Source: Daphnia carinata (lineage: Eukaryota; Arthropoda; Branchiopoda; Diplostraca; Daphniidae). From it: 64,000 nt of DNA. Positions 41,562 to 54,055 of this stretch are shown in pieces. The position numbers were made by a program, and so were the translations under genes. Below the pieces are notes generated by a model that was given only the letters and a program-made list of their open reading frames with translations, had not been told where the DNA came from and ran no database searches. Every line of letters begins with the position of its first letter. Position 1 is the stretch's first letter. The stretch spans positions 12,894,971 through 12,958,970 of the forward strand of contig NC_081333.1 in NCBI RefSeq assembly GCF_022539665.2, written 5' to 3'.

Positions 41562-44060
41562 TCAATGGACATAGGATGCCGAACTGGATTGCTGTACGGG
41601 ACTTGGCGTCTTTGAATTGTTGCGATGGCGTGGCTGCGATGAAGATGACGGGCTACCTGATTCGCTTTGATGTTCCATCGATGATGAAGGAGCAGCAGCG
41701 GCGAGCATCACTTGAGACACTCGACCGCAAATTTTGTGATGAACTTCCCAATGTTTGTGCTGGCAAAAGGTAGAGCAATAACGAGCCACGTTGCATCCAC
41801 TGCACGTCTCGTTAGCCCGTCTTCCACAGTTCCAGCACAATTCCTTATTAGCTGGCGATGTTTGATGATGACTGCTACTCATCATGGCGTGCTGGCCCAA
41901 AGCTGAAAGAGCTTCTTCAGCTCCTTGACGACGGGCTTCAGCGGCCAATCGTTCAGCCCGAAGACGTTCGGCTGAAAGTGCCCTTTGCAATTCGATCATA
42001 GCTGCCCGTCTGACATCGTGAACGGCCTCCTCTGCTTTACGTTTGACTTGATTGACACGATCTTCTGTCGCCTTTAATGTTTGGGCAATTAATTCACCTG
42101 CCTGACGTCGCAATTCAGACGCTTCGTACGTCACTTGCTGCTGATGAAGAGACGTAGACGAATCTCTTCTCTTTTGTTGATTGTCGTTGCTGGCCCGATG
42201 TTGCAAAATGCCCAATGCACGTCTCGTTTTTTCCACCATCGACAGGATACAGTTCAACATCTTTAATATGTTTAATGTTAGTCATTTGTCTTTGATTTTT
42301 GAATGAAATGAAATCAAACCGTGTGGATGTTGGCCCATTCTTCATCGCCTTGTTGAGGTTGAAAGGACGCCATCGGATTAGAGGGATAGGCTGATAACAT
42401 TTTATTTGAAGACATTTCACGTTGACGTGAGCCTCCACCAACTCCCGATGTCATTGGATGTTGATGTTGGCTACTGTTGTCTTTGGGCGGCATCCAAACA
42501 GGCGGATGAGATGCCACTCTTTTTCTCGTCTCTTCCACCATATCTCCACCTCCACTGTTTTCTATCAAACTGCCAATCAACGAAATTTATCAATAATCGT
42601 TGGAAAAGCACCAGCTTCATAAACAATTCATATCTGAACTACAATTGCAGGTGAATTGGCTGCGCAATTGGCTTTCTATATTTAATGAAACCCAACAAAA
42701 GTCAAGAACTGTTGGCAGTTCATCAATAATGAACATCATTAACGATTCAAAACGTTGCTAGCATGCAAATAATAAACGAGTATAAATACCTGGCCGAAGC
42801 GCGACGTTTCCTTCCGTTTTGCTGTTGCACGAGTTGTGTAGCCTCTATGACTGATTCATCAGCAGCCGTTTCACTTCCCGCAGGATGGGCACCTGGTTGG
42901 AACACCTGCCAAACGCTGAGCTCTTGTTCAGACGTTGAATCTTGAGACTGCAGCTGACTGTCGAGCAACAGGAGCGCTTTCACATGCTCTTTCGTCGTCT
43001 AGACAACATTGTAGCAACAAAAGAATGTGAATAAACGTTTAAAATGGAAGAGATGATGTTTTGCATACCTGACTTGCAGGGTTTGGCTGGGCTAACAGAC
43101 GGGCAGGATGAAGTCTGGCAGCTAATTCTCTTCGTAATCCATTCAATTGTTTATCGAGTAGAGGCAGGACGAAGGATCGAAAAGACAAGTGAACAATTTC
43201 ATTGACACGTTGCTGAAACTCGTTCGAGTCTATGACTCCAATCTGATGGCCAACAAAAAGAAAGAAAAAAAAAATGGACTGGTGACATATTCAACACAGA
43301 ACAGCCGGAATATAAAATCCCAAACAAACAAACAAGCGAACCCTCCAACTTCGTTTCTCTGCTCCTGTCACGTCCTCCCCTCTAAAGAAAAAGTTGGGTT
43401 TGCGAAACAGATGTTCTTAGCACGTCACCGCTGGTTCCGAAAAACTCGTGATGCTGATATAGCATCTCTCACAACCATCCCTTCCCTTTTTTTTTGGGTG
43501 GGGATGGTATTAGAAACGTCTGGGTTAGTGCACGTTTGGTCTAATGGTCACGGTCGGGGCCGGTCTATATGGGCCGAAACGGCCGTGAAAAGTCATAGGA
43601 TCGTGAAGGAGCTAGCCGCCAATGGCCGGATGAACGCAGCTGTTGGTCCCGCTGTCCGTTCAACGTCAGCAGATAACGATGTGTGGAACACGGGTCGCCT
43701 TTCTTCTAACGTAAGTGTCGAGGTTTTTTTTTTTTTCACGACTTGTAGTCACGCGTTTGATGTCATTTCGATAAAACTCGCCAAACAGATGAACATACTA
43801 ACCAAAAGATCAGTGACGATTTGCAGCGCCCTGTCGGAATGTTGACGTGAAATGGAACCCGATAGTTTTAGGGTGGCCACTAAAACTTGTTTCAAGGGCG
43901 TCGAATCATCAGCGTCGGGAGGCGAATCATCTTCTTCTGGATGTTTTTTACGACTGGGTGGAGTCGACGTTGTTGTGCTGTGCGGAGAATATCCTCCACG
44001 ATTCGTCTCAGCTTCCTCCTCTTTGGACTCTTGTTGGGGCGACAAGTTCTCGTCGGGCAT
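41562..44060 (-). CDS. nvy: Nervy / MTG (RUNX1T1-type) transcriptional co-repressor
   Basis: MTG/ETO proteins bridge DNA-bound factors to HDAC co-repressors; Drosophila Nervy is the insect member. Exons on minus from 5' to 3': 43803-44060, 43069-43242, 42790-42998, 42320-42569, 41562-42260, with agreeing phases, 529 residues from the ATG at 44060. The TAFH/NHR1 domain is recognisable across the first two exons (SRQHSDRALQIVTDLL joined to IGVIDSNEFQQRVNEIVHL and FRSFVLPLLDKQLNGLRREL). NHR2 begins at the last junction (EEWANIHT, MLNCILSMVEKTRRALGIL). A charged coiled coil follows, then the MYND/NHR4 zinc finger at about 439-475 (CWNCGRRANETCSGC ... YCSTFCQHKHWEVHHKIC). The frame is open upstream of 44060, with an acceptor-like CAACAG 15 nt before the ATG, so further 5' exons are likely. 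Confidence 0.92.
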
Positions 44061-47000
44061 GTTTAATTTTTTGGTGACTTGCTGTTGAATGCGAAATGAA
44101 AATTGCGATATAAGTGAAAACGAAATGACCCCCTTAAAATACGTTGCGCGCAATGAAGTGTAAAACCTTTTTTGTACGAGTGTAGTACTAATAAGCTGCT
44201 GCGGTGTGTAGGTAACACATGTGCCAGATACTACTACAACACTCTCTGTTTCTAAAAAGGAAGGGGGGAGAGCCCAGCTGTTGCGACCGAGCTGCGCCAT
44301 TCATCCGCCACATGCGCTCAGCGCAAACACATGCTGACATCCCATATGGAGAATGACAGACGAGGCATAACACACAGAGAGGGAAATCTAGTTGCTGGCG
44401 AAGAAATAGAAAAGCAATTCCCTCTTTTTTTTTTTGAGGCCGACCCGCATCTGAGACCTCTTTTTTCTATTGGGGCCGAATGAAACAGGGTCTTTTTACT
44501 ACTATACAAATTTATGGATTGCTTTTTTTAATGTAGTCCCATCATATTTTAGAACTTACCTTTCTTTGAAATGTTGTAGCAAAGAAATATCCGAACGTTG
44601 TAATTGAAAATGAGAAAAAGAGCTGACGTGTCGCTACCAACGGTCGAAGAGCAACTGCTGGGCTTGGCACCAATAAGCCCTCTATAACCTCTACCCTCTC
44701 TGAAGAGCTCAAGAGTCGAGGGCGTTGCGCGCGCATCGAAATAACAACACACAAGGAAATGGGTTTCACACGAATGCCGTGTTATTACGACGGTTCATTT
44801 CACTCGTGACACGCAAAAATACGTTGAAAATGGGTCACGTATTATCTTTTATACCGTACGATTGATAGACAAAATTTTAAGACAATTGGTTTTTTTCTTG
44901 AACGAAGGGACCATATGATGCAGGCCCCAACGGCTGTCGGCGTCTTGTCACGCGGGAACGGACGTTACCAGGTGCCAACTGTCGTCGCTAGCGAGAAACA
45001 ACTTGGCCTTCAAGGTGTTTCTCTCACAAACTTATAGACTTACCTAAGAGATATAGGGCGTGTGTGAACTGACATATCCAGACGCTGGAAAAAGAAATCC
45101 GCGCACAGCTGCGCTTCTTTTCCTCCATCTCTTTGTCATACTCCCAGCCATTTTGTATCCAAGTCCAGTCTTATAATCCCCATCTATAATCCTTAAGTCG
45201 CAGTCTAAATGCGCTACATTGTTAAGTCCGATTTAATTGCGATTGCATCCAATAACTATCATTTTTTTTTTAGACAAGATATCGGGAGAAAATGGCGTAC
45301 AAGAAAAGACTGTGGCGTGAGAAGCTGGGACACAACAAACAGGATGGCAAAAAAACATGGGCCTAAATCTTGCTCCGGGGCCTCGATTCAATTTCTCACG
45401 GAAAAGACGATGTGAAAGCGGCTCGTTCACATGGTTATACAGCAGTTCCGCTTTCCATTGGTTTGAACGAAAAGAGAAAATCCTAATGTGGGACAATCCA
45501 CACGTGTCATCACAACTTGCTGCTGTTGTTTGTTATCGTTGCAATCGATTCACGCGAAGCATCATTGCTCATCCGAACGCATTACACACAATCCTTTTGT
45601 TCAAAGAATTCAAATATTTTTTACGACACCGCACGTTTCACGCTTTAAGCAATATCTGATAACTCATCAAATATGACTTGGGGTCTTTTAAATGATTACA
45701 TAATGGCAAGTGCCTAACCGACGCGTGTAATATGCCCACCATATATATAAACGCTTGTGCAGGGAACTATAGAATGAGGACATCACACCGGTCGGCAGAT
45801 GCCTTCGTTCTCAGCCGGATCGCACCTGGATGAACTGTGTCGAGTTCTCCAGCCATCCCTCTGGGCACGCGGTCCAGCTTATTATCGTCATTATTGTAGA
45901 TATAAATACGTTTTCGCTCAGGATGTTGACCATGTCTTTTGAACACACACACTGTCCTTTAGACGGGACTTGTCTTAAAAACGAAATCAGGAAAAAAGGG
46001 AATCCATCATTTTCTAGGCTTGTACAGCTGGCCCATGGCCGTTAACGTGTGTCAATCACAGGCAGAGCCAAAGAGCACACGAAAAAAAGATTTGAACGAA
46101 AGATGGATAAAAAAAAAACAAACAAAAAGGGTGACGACCGAGTGCTCAAGACAGTTCAACAGTGGTGGTGAACGCTCTTCAGAAAGCTCACGCAGCAAAG
46201 ACGGCATGTGTTTGTGACAGAAAGACTACTCGAAAACGTCTCAACACGCAACGCTATCTGGCAAAAAAAAAAAAAACTGGCCAAAACTCGGTTCCTCCTT
46301 CAACACAGTCTGGAACGTTCCTTTCAAATTTTTTTTCATTTTTCAGACGGCCTCTTTCATTATCAAGACGCCATCACCACGCCGTGTAACTAGTGCCGTT
46401 GACACCGTTCAACAACATCCGCAGCTCGCACGAATTTCTTTTTTTTAATTTGACTTTATTCCTTTACCTTCATTCGAATCGTTTGATGTGGATGCACTGA
46501 TAAAAACATTGACCACTGAAAGACACCTCCGTTCACGAGCTAATACCAACACAAACTGAGTGGCAAAAAAAATTTTGGTTCAAAACGAGGGGTGAAAGAA
46601 CAGATGTTGATACGACCCCCTGGATTAAGCAAAAAATACACTCGCTGCCTATTGTATGGGTGGCTCCACCTGCCCCCCCCCTCTTAATCGTCGTTGAATC
46701 TATACAATCGTTTCACAATTGTATCAGAAGCGCGTGCACACAAATGGGTCAGATGCTTCAACTGCTGCGTTCCAGGTGTTTCCCATTTTCTTTTCTTCTA
46801 CAGTCCCTGCAACGAATTTTTTTCTTATCAATAAACGAGACGCCATCTGCTGTTCCCCAGTAGTTTTGACAGCTGATATTGTCATTTGCCCCCCTTTTTT
46901 CTAATTCCAATTTTTTTTTTTTTGTGATTTGCTCCATCTTGTCGTCGTCATTCCAATTTTGTTCTTATTTCTCGTGCTTGTTACGACGTCTGGTTCTTTT

Positions 47001-47462
47001 CTCAAGTGAATGACGACACCTGCCATCGCCATTTCTCTCCAATGCGCCAAAGAAACGAGCCCAAAGCAGATGCGCTTTTTCCTTTTACTTATTTTCCCTT
47101 TCACTACTTGCTAGTCCAACACCCCACTTTCTTATTACCTGCGAATGATGTAGTCTCATGTGCGTATTTATACAGACATGCTGATGCGTGTGAATGAATG
47201 CAACGAGCGCCAGTACAAGCATCATTCCTTCTTCGGGATGATCCGTCATCGACGGTCCTCACGCGTCGAATCGACTCGTGAGAATTCGACAACCGTTTCA
47301 CGCTACGATCTGTTACCAAGGCGACCAACCATCCACCCGCATTCGCCGCTTTTCTCCAGACTATTATCTGTTTTCTTTTTAAAATGGGACAAGAGCATTT
47401 TATTTTTTTTTTAGAAAAAAAAAACATGATTAGGAAAATACACAAATCCAAACTTATTATCG
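44061..47462. other. Upstream region of Nervy / 3' flank of ENY2
   Basis: About 3.4 kb without a recognisable gene. Open frames here are short or of low complexity. It should contain the Nervy 5' exons and regulatory DNA and the short ENY2 3' UTR. Confidence 0.5.
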
Positions 47463-48305
47463 TCAAAAGGAATCAGATTCATTCTGCACGATCTCTTTGA
47501 TGCGATTCAGCAAGTCTTGCTTGACGTCACTAGGAATCGTGGCTGCGTGAAACAGAGACATTTAGACCGGACGCTCATAAAAAAGAATAATGTTGGGACT
47601 TACCACGGGCGTGTGGCGTTACTTGTTTAATTATTTCGTCCACGCTGATGTTGTCAAGACCTTGTTCTTGCACGACTCGACGGCATTCCAATTTTAAAGC
47701 GTCTCGCCAACCTGATTTGATCAGCTGCTCACGCAAAATAGCTCTCAATCTGTCAACGTGTACAACAGATTAATTATATTTGATAAATAGGCTGGCTATG
47801 ATTGTATACGTAATTATGGCTGCATTAAATCTAGTTGTTACTAGTTTCAGTATCAACCTTGAAACAAAGCCAATTCAGTGTCATGCTGTTCGAGAGAAAA
47901 GCTCATGTCAAGCCAAGACCAAGTACTTTGCAACCCAAGCAACTTTTTTATAGTTAAAATAAAAAATAATCAGAAACTATATTTTAAAAAACATGTCAGG
48001 ATGTAACAATGATGACCTTCATCATTGCATCCTACTGGTTTCACATTTAAAGGCTTATACCATCCAACTTGCTTAATATAGCTATTCAACTCAACCAAGT
48101 TGTTGCACTATTTTTTGCTTAAAATTCACTATAGTGAACAAGTTGAAATACCTTTCTTTATCACCTTTCTCCACCAACCTCTGGTTAATGATGGCATACT
48201 CTCGATCACTGGATGAAAACGGCTACGTATTAGAAACACACTTATTCTTCATTTTATGATATTTACGAGCCAATGAATAATTATATCGAAAACTTACTCT
48301 GACAT
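47463..48305 (-). CDS. ENY2: ENY2 / Sus1 homologue (SAGA DUB module and TREX-2 subunit)
   Basis: ENY2 (e(y)2, Sus1) is a small helical protein shared by the SAGA deubiquitinase module and the TREX-2 mRNA export complex. Exons on minus: 48298-48305 (only 8 coding nt), 48152-48208, 47604-47749, 47463-47542; 96 residues, compared with 101 in human. The sequence fits the family along its length: INQRLVEKGDKERLRAILRE, LIKSGWRDALKLECRRVV, VDEIIKQVTPHARATIPSDV, then LLNRIKEIV. The middle exon is joined by AG/GT..AG/A borders and all phases agree. It is head to head with PIGN, 431 bp between the start codons. Confidence 0.93.
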
Positions 48306-48736
48306 TTTAACACTGTAAAACAGAGCCTTGTGGCGTGTGAATAATCAAACGTCAAAGATTTCTAGAGAAGAAAAGAAAAACGTAAACTCGATTCAGCTTG
48401 GGGGACGACTGCTGGTTGTCATGGCAACACCATGCCAATATTTCTTTTCCGGCTTTCGATTTCGTTAAAAAAAACTGACGTTGAAAGAAAACCAAAAGCC
48501 GAAATGATAGTTCCCACGTATTAAACACAATTTATTGGCAAAATCAAGAAATGCCCACAGTTCGCAGTTCTATTATTATATTCCGTATAATTATTCATTG
48601 CTTACGGCATCGGTGTCGGTGACAGCAGTAGAAAAAAAACTGTGTTTGCGTATCGAGAAACTCATAGCTCATGCACACACACAAAATATTATTTATTTTC
48701 AGCCATGTTGTAAACCAATCATAATAACGCCATAAA
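48306..48736. promoter_or_regulatory. Shared divergent promoter region, ENY2 / PIGN
   Basis: Only 431 bp separate the two divergent start codons, so both promoters must lie here. I see no TATA box at a proper distance; the region is not unusually GC-rich. That it acts as one bidirectional promoter is inferred from the spacing alone. Confidence 0.5.
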
Positions 48737-51700
48737 ATGTGGATCATTTTTAGTGCAGTTTGCGTACAAATAGTGTTTCTCCTTTCGGTATTTGACATTC
48801 ATTTTCATTCACCGATCGTGAAGGGAATGTCTCCATCTGCCAACCCTATTCCGGCGCCGGCAAAACGATTGGTACTTTTCTCAGCGGACGGATTGAGATT
48901 TGATACTTTTCTCAGCCATGGAAATGATCGAGAACCTAATGCCAAATTTCTGAGGTTTATAGTTTTAAGCGAAATCTTTGAGTGATGTGTTAATCCAAAG
49001 ATATTGTTCGATTCGCAGATCGGTAGCAAGCAGTCGAGGAAAATGGGGATTGTCAAGTACTAGGGTTCCAACTGAGTCCCGTCCAGGACATGTAGCAATG
49101 ATTGCTGGACTCTATGAGGATCCATCTGCCGTATTCAGAGTTAGTTGGTTAATAGCTTCAGTCATCTTTATGAACTGTTTAATTTAATAGTATTTTGATA
49201 AATTATATTTCCTTAAAGGGCTGGAAAGAAAACCCAGTGGAATTTGACTCAGTTTTCAATCAGAGCAGTTACACAATTAGCTGGGGTAGCCCAGACATTC
49301 TTTCAATGTTCGCAAAAGGTTCTTTGAATGATTTGATAATAGTATTTGGAAAAATGCTAAATTATTTATATATGCAGGAACAAAAGGGAATGTGATCACT
49401 CACACATATTCTTCAGAAAGTGAGCAGTTCACTGGACACGATGCTTACAAACTTGACGAATGGGTGTTTGAACATTTCGAACGATATCTACAAATGGCTC
49501 CACATAATACCACGATCTCCAACATGTTGCAACAGCAGCAGTTGATATTTTTTGTGCACCTTTTGGGATTAGATACTAATGGTCATACCAATAAGCCCCA
49601 CTCTACGTAAGATCATGAAGACTATGTAAAAATTTAAAACGTTATAATACGATTTTGCTTGATCTAGTTTATATACCGATAACCTTCGGTATGTGGATCA
49701 GGGGATCGCTAAAATTGAAAGTTTGATCAACGGCTATTTCAAGGATAATAAAACGGCCTTTATTTTTACTGCCGATCACGGAATGACTGACTGGGGTAAG
49801 CGTATTTTTAAACTTTCAAAGAAAAACAACGAATATCCGATTATACCCTTAGGTTCTCATGGAGCGGGTCATCCAACGGAAACACAGACCCCTATCGTTT
49901 GCTGGGGTGCGGGAATCAACACGGACAATATTGATCCTTTGCATTGGGAGAACAACAGGGACGATATGGAACAAGCTGATATTGCTCCTCTTATGGCCGC
50001 TCTGTTGGGGATTAATTTCCCGGTGAATTCAGTGGTAATAATTGTTTAAATTAAAAGCTCCATTGAGGAAAGAAAAACTAATTCCCATAATTTTATAAGG
50101 GAAAATTACCTCTAGCTTATTTAGCCAATGAGATGCTATGGAAATCTCACTCTGCATTGACCAATGCCAGACAATTGACGAGATCGTTCCAATCCCTATC
50201 TCAACGCCAGCAAAATCAAAGTCTTTCGTGGCGATTCCGGCCGTTCTGGCCATTGGAATCGAATCAAGTAACTATGCATAACCTTCAGCAGATAGAGAAT
50301 TCAATTCGTTCTGGATACTACAATGAATCGGTAAACAATATTTCAGCATGGCAATGTATGTTTCTTAAAAATTCTTTATATTGTGGTCAAAATAGATCCA
50401 GCAGAGCATTGATTTGATGGACCTCTACCTTCAAGGGATGGACTACTTTTATCGTTACGACGAATTTCAACTGAAAATGTGCATTACGCTAGCCTACATC
50501 GGATGGGCGGCCATCCTTGTCGTCTTCCTCATTCAAGAGCGGATGCCAGTATCGAAGAAAAAATGTGCCAAACAGTTTGGATTGATCGATCAGATCGCAT
50601 TCGGCATATCCGTCTTTATCTTTATCGTTTTGACAGGTTGAAAAATATTATAATATTTAAGAATATCACATAATATTTAATCTTCTGACGTCAGTGGAAG
50701 GAGCCCCTTTTCTTTACTATGCCTATCATCTACTGCCTTTGGTGTTGTGGTGGTATTGTTTACGGCAATCGCGTCAAATGCTACGCCAAACTGTCCGTCT
50801 AGTCCGCATCCGCCATTTTATATGGACCATCTTCCTCCTTGGAGGACTCGAGTTTCTAGTGGCAGGATTTTTTCAACGATGGTTCCTCTCTGTCGGACTC
50901 ATTTTTTTATCTCTTTGGCCACATTGGGACCAGCGATCATCCAGCCGTTGGCGACATCACGAAATGTTCAAGAGCTTATGGATGTTTATATTTCTCATTT
51001 TAGCCATGTTTCCTGTTTTTCCCCCCGTAGGGAAACATTCCTTTCCCATTCTTGTGTAAGTTAAACTAATTGGACATGTTATTTTTTAATAATGCAGAAT
51101 TTTGAAACATTAGGGACATTGGAGGAATGCTGTTGACGGTGGTGGCATTTTGGAGCTCGTTGGTCATGCACCACGATCGCGATCGTACAGTTCTGGTTTG
51201 CTACACGATAGCCATACCAATCACGCTCTATGTCCGTCATAGCGTTAGTGACAGTCTCGTTCAAGGACAAGGACTTCCTATTTTGGAACAAGTTCTTTCT
51301 TGGCTTCTTCTTGGTATTTTAATTGCAATTATTTTTCACCATCATTTGCTTGGCAACGTTGTAATTGTTTCTTTAGGTTTACCCCTGACATTACCTGTCA
51401 TAGGTCCGTCTTTATTATGGCCACGTTTGATCGGGATTGTCATCACTTTGACGCCGTCCTTTCTTTTGTTAAGTTTGTCTTATGAAGGCATCTTCTTTGC
51501 CATTCTAGTCGTTGCATTGGCCGTTTGGATCCGGTTGGAGGGGGTGATTCCACCATCTGATTCCTTTTGGACGCAACTACGCCGATCCTATTTCTTCCTC
51601 TTTTTGACCTTATTATCTTTCTTCGGACTGGGAAATCTGGCCAGTCTGAACAGTTTCGACCCGAGTAGTGTCCGTTGTTTTGTCACCACCTTCTCTCCAT

Positions 51701-52032
51701 TCACCATGGCCGGTCTCCTCCTGTGGAAGATTACCGTTCCATTCATCGCCGTCTCGTCGGCTCTTTGGGCCATTACGGTCCAGCACCAATTGTCGATGAA
51801 AAGTGTTTACCTGATGATTTTGCTACTGTCGGGTGTCATGGCAGTCCAATTCTTCCACTGGGTGACTTCACGTGGCAGTTGGCTGGACATTGGCACCTCC
51901 CTCTCTCATTATGTCATCGTCCAGTCTACCGTTCTCTTTGTCATGCTTTTACGTTCCGTCGTCCAGTTCCTGACACACGGACCGATTTACTTTCACGTCG
52001 GACCGACGGCCAGCAAGTACGACAAAGACTGA
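48737..52032 (+). CDS. PIGN: PIGN homologue (GPI ethanolamine phosphate transferase 1)
   Basis: PIGN adds ethanolamine phosphate to the first mannose of the GPI precursor in the ER. Exons: 48737-48954, 49019-49139, 49219-49318, 49378-49606, 49668-49795, 49853-50034, 50100-50330, 50396-50636, 50695-51055, 51114-52032; phases agree, 909 residues against about 931 in human. N-terminal TM anchor, then an alkaline-phosphatase-like lumenal domain: metal ligand Asp51 in FSADGLRFD, the nucleophile Thr91 in [20 protein letters not shown], and [15 protein letters not shown] (Asp259, His260 and His272). The C-terminal half is a polytopic membrane domain ending with [16 protein letters not shown]. All catalytic residues that I know for the family are present, so the enzyme should be active. 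Confidence 0.95.
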
Positions 52033-53767
52033 ATGGAACTTGCAAGGCCGACACAATACCAAGAAGAAAGGAATTAAACCCAGCCCATTTTCAAGGTTCT
52101 ACTAATTCCCTCCTTTTCGTTTAATATTCTGAAATTCGCACACAACAATAACAAGAAGAAATACAAATGCCGATCGATGCCGTACGTGTCTAATGAATCT
52201 GGCCAATCCCTAAGCAAGTTCATTCACCTGCTGCTGTTTCTTTCATTTCCCTTTCTTTCATTTCGTTTTTCCTTGTTGGGTTTCCTCTTTTGTAGATGTG
52301 GGCAGCACAGGTATATTACCTGTCCCCTTTAGGGAGATCAGGTGGATACACACACCGACACTGTCTACATACACGTGGATAAACTGGTCGGAAGACAACC
52401 ATTGGTCAGTCAAAGGCAAATATGGCGCGGACGATGCGACTCTTTTGTTCTTACTAAACTATCTCGCAATCGTTTGAATTATTCAATAGCTCAACGGGAC
52501 AACTAGCATTTTTATTCAGAATTGCAAATCCTAAAAAGGATTTTATTGGAAGCATTTCGTGTTGGCTTCTTGTGGGATGGTCTTTGTCTTTCGACTATGA
52601 CCTTGGCATTCGTGACGTATATGGACATTTTTACCGGGAATAATAAAATAAACTCATCAACCGTGTCTACAACGATACTTAAACATGTCTGGGACAACAA
52701 CTTGACGTGACTGGACGCTTCTTTGTCTTTGGCAGTTGACACTAGAAAAGCAATCAGCATCTTCTTCCTGTCCATTCTTCGTGTTTTGCTCGCAGCTAAC
52801 CAGCAACACACACATTTCCCACTTCTTTAAAGGTGTTATTATTATTCTCAGAACTAGCAAATTAATCATGCAAGAAAACATTTCATTAAAATTCAATTCC
52901 TTTCTTCATCATCTATGTCCAGAAGGTTCAAGCATTTTTCCCTTTCCTCAACGAGTTCTTTTTACTAACCCCCTACTCCTTCCTTCCTCACTGGAGGGTA
53001 AATTCTCATTTGGTTTTCTTTCTCGTTCCTTTATTTTTTTTTTCCTTTCTTAGGCATCCGCGCGCGCCTTCTCTTGCTTTTATTGTGTCCAAAAGTGCTA
53101 GAAAAAGACTCTGTCGGTTTCTGCAACCCATAGCCATTACTATCAACAATGTTTTCTTCTTCGAAACAAAAGATTTTCATTTCTGATCTATTCCCTTTTC
53201 GTTGTGTTAAGATGGTTCTACATTAAACCGAAAACCCTGGAAGAAACATGTAGATGAATGATATTATTTTTTAGTTTCAAAAGCCCAAATGAAAATAAAC
53301 TTGAAGATGAATATTGAATAGTTCCGAGAAGATAGCAGGCGAAACAGGTTGATGTCAAAAAGTTGCTGTAACCACTTTCCGGAAGAAGAGTGGGAAAAAA
53401 AAAAGAGCGCGCGCGGGCTTTTCCCTTCAACCCCAGAGCACCACCCCGCCCCTCCTTTACTTTGATAGATTAGAAAGTTGAAATTTAATAGTTTTTTGTT
53501 TCTAGTTCAAAGTTTTTTAGGCCCTTCAACAGGCAGATGGGCTATAATGGAATCGATGCATTATTTTAGATGGAAAAATTCTTTTCTTTGATGCACCTGA
53601 AATCGACACCGACGTATTTATATCGCCTTGTTCGATATAGGCCCGTTGTGTTTTCATTTCCCGCCCAGTCAGTCACCTGTTTTTGCCGCGAAAAGCTTGA
53701 AAACAGCTGATCGGTTGGGGCTGCCCACGTGACTTTTGGCTGCCAGGCCACACCCACAAAGCAAGCC
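52033..53767. other. 3' flank of PIGN; no gene seen
   Basis: Pyrimidine-rich, with no coding-like frame. The far end (53657-53776) contains the promoter-like cluster described separately. Confidence 0.5.
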
Positions 53768-53776
53768 TCAACCAAT
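53657..53776 (+). promoter_or_regulatory. Cluster of E2F, E-box and CCAAT motifs upstream of cyclin E
   Basis: TTTCCCGC (53657-53664) and TTTGCCGC (53682-53689) both fit the E2F consensus TTTSSCGC. CACGTG (53727-53732) is a canonical E-box and CCAAT lies at 53772-53776. The cluster is about 2.1 kb from the cyclin E start codon. Cyclin E is a known E2F target in flies and mammals, so this may mark its promoter with a long 5' UTR intron, but no transcript evidence is available. Confidence 0.4.
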
Positions 53777-54055
53777 CAAAGGCTTACTTTTCATGTTGGC
53801 CCAGGTGGCGCTTTGAAATTTCAAATCAAAAGGATCAGGGGGCGCTCGTCGATCTTTATCACGAAAAAGAGTCCTCTTCCCAGTTTCACTGTACTTCTTC
53901 GACGACACGGATTCTATTTCGCTTGCTTGTCTCATCGATTCAATATCTTTTATTAGTGATTTTTTTTTTATTTTTCTTAAATCATCGTCGATACAAACTG
54001 GATTTGGAAGTGATTCAACTATCAAAGGTATTTTTTCATTTGTGAAATGTTTCAT
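53768..54055 (-). CDS. Unrecognised 95-residue charged protein (candidate)
   Basis: ATG-initiated 95-codon frame on minus with protein-like composition: an acidic/basic N-terminus (VESLPNPVCIDDDLRKI), Ser/Glu/Lys-rich middle (SMRQASEIESVSSKKY) and a distinct C-terminus (PPDPFDLKFQSATWANMKSK). I cannot assign a family. It lies between PIGN and cyclin E and overlaps the CCAAT end of the promoter-like cluster. It could be a single-exon gene, the last exon of a longer minus-strand gene, or a chance frame antisense to a cyclin E 5' exon. Confidence 0.35.
   Translation of the reverse strand: MKHFTNEKIPLIVESLPNPVCIDDDLRKIKKKSLIKDIESMRQASEIESVSSKKYSETGKRTLFRDKDRRAPPDPFDLKFQSATWANMKSKPLIG

Noticed and set aside
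43189-43845. 218-codon plus-strand frame
   Set aside because: It runs antisense across two Nervy exons and the intron between them, has no recognisable family, and both strands there are better explained by Nervy.
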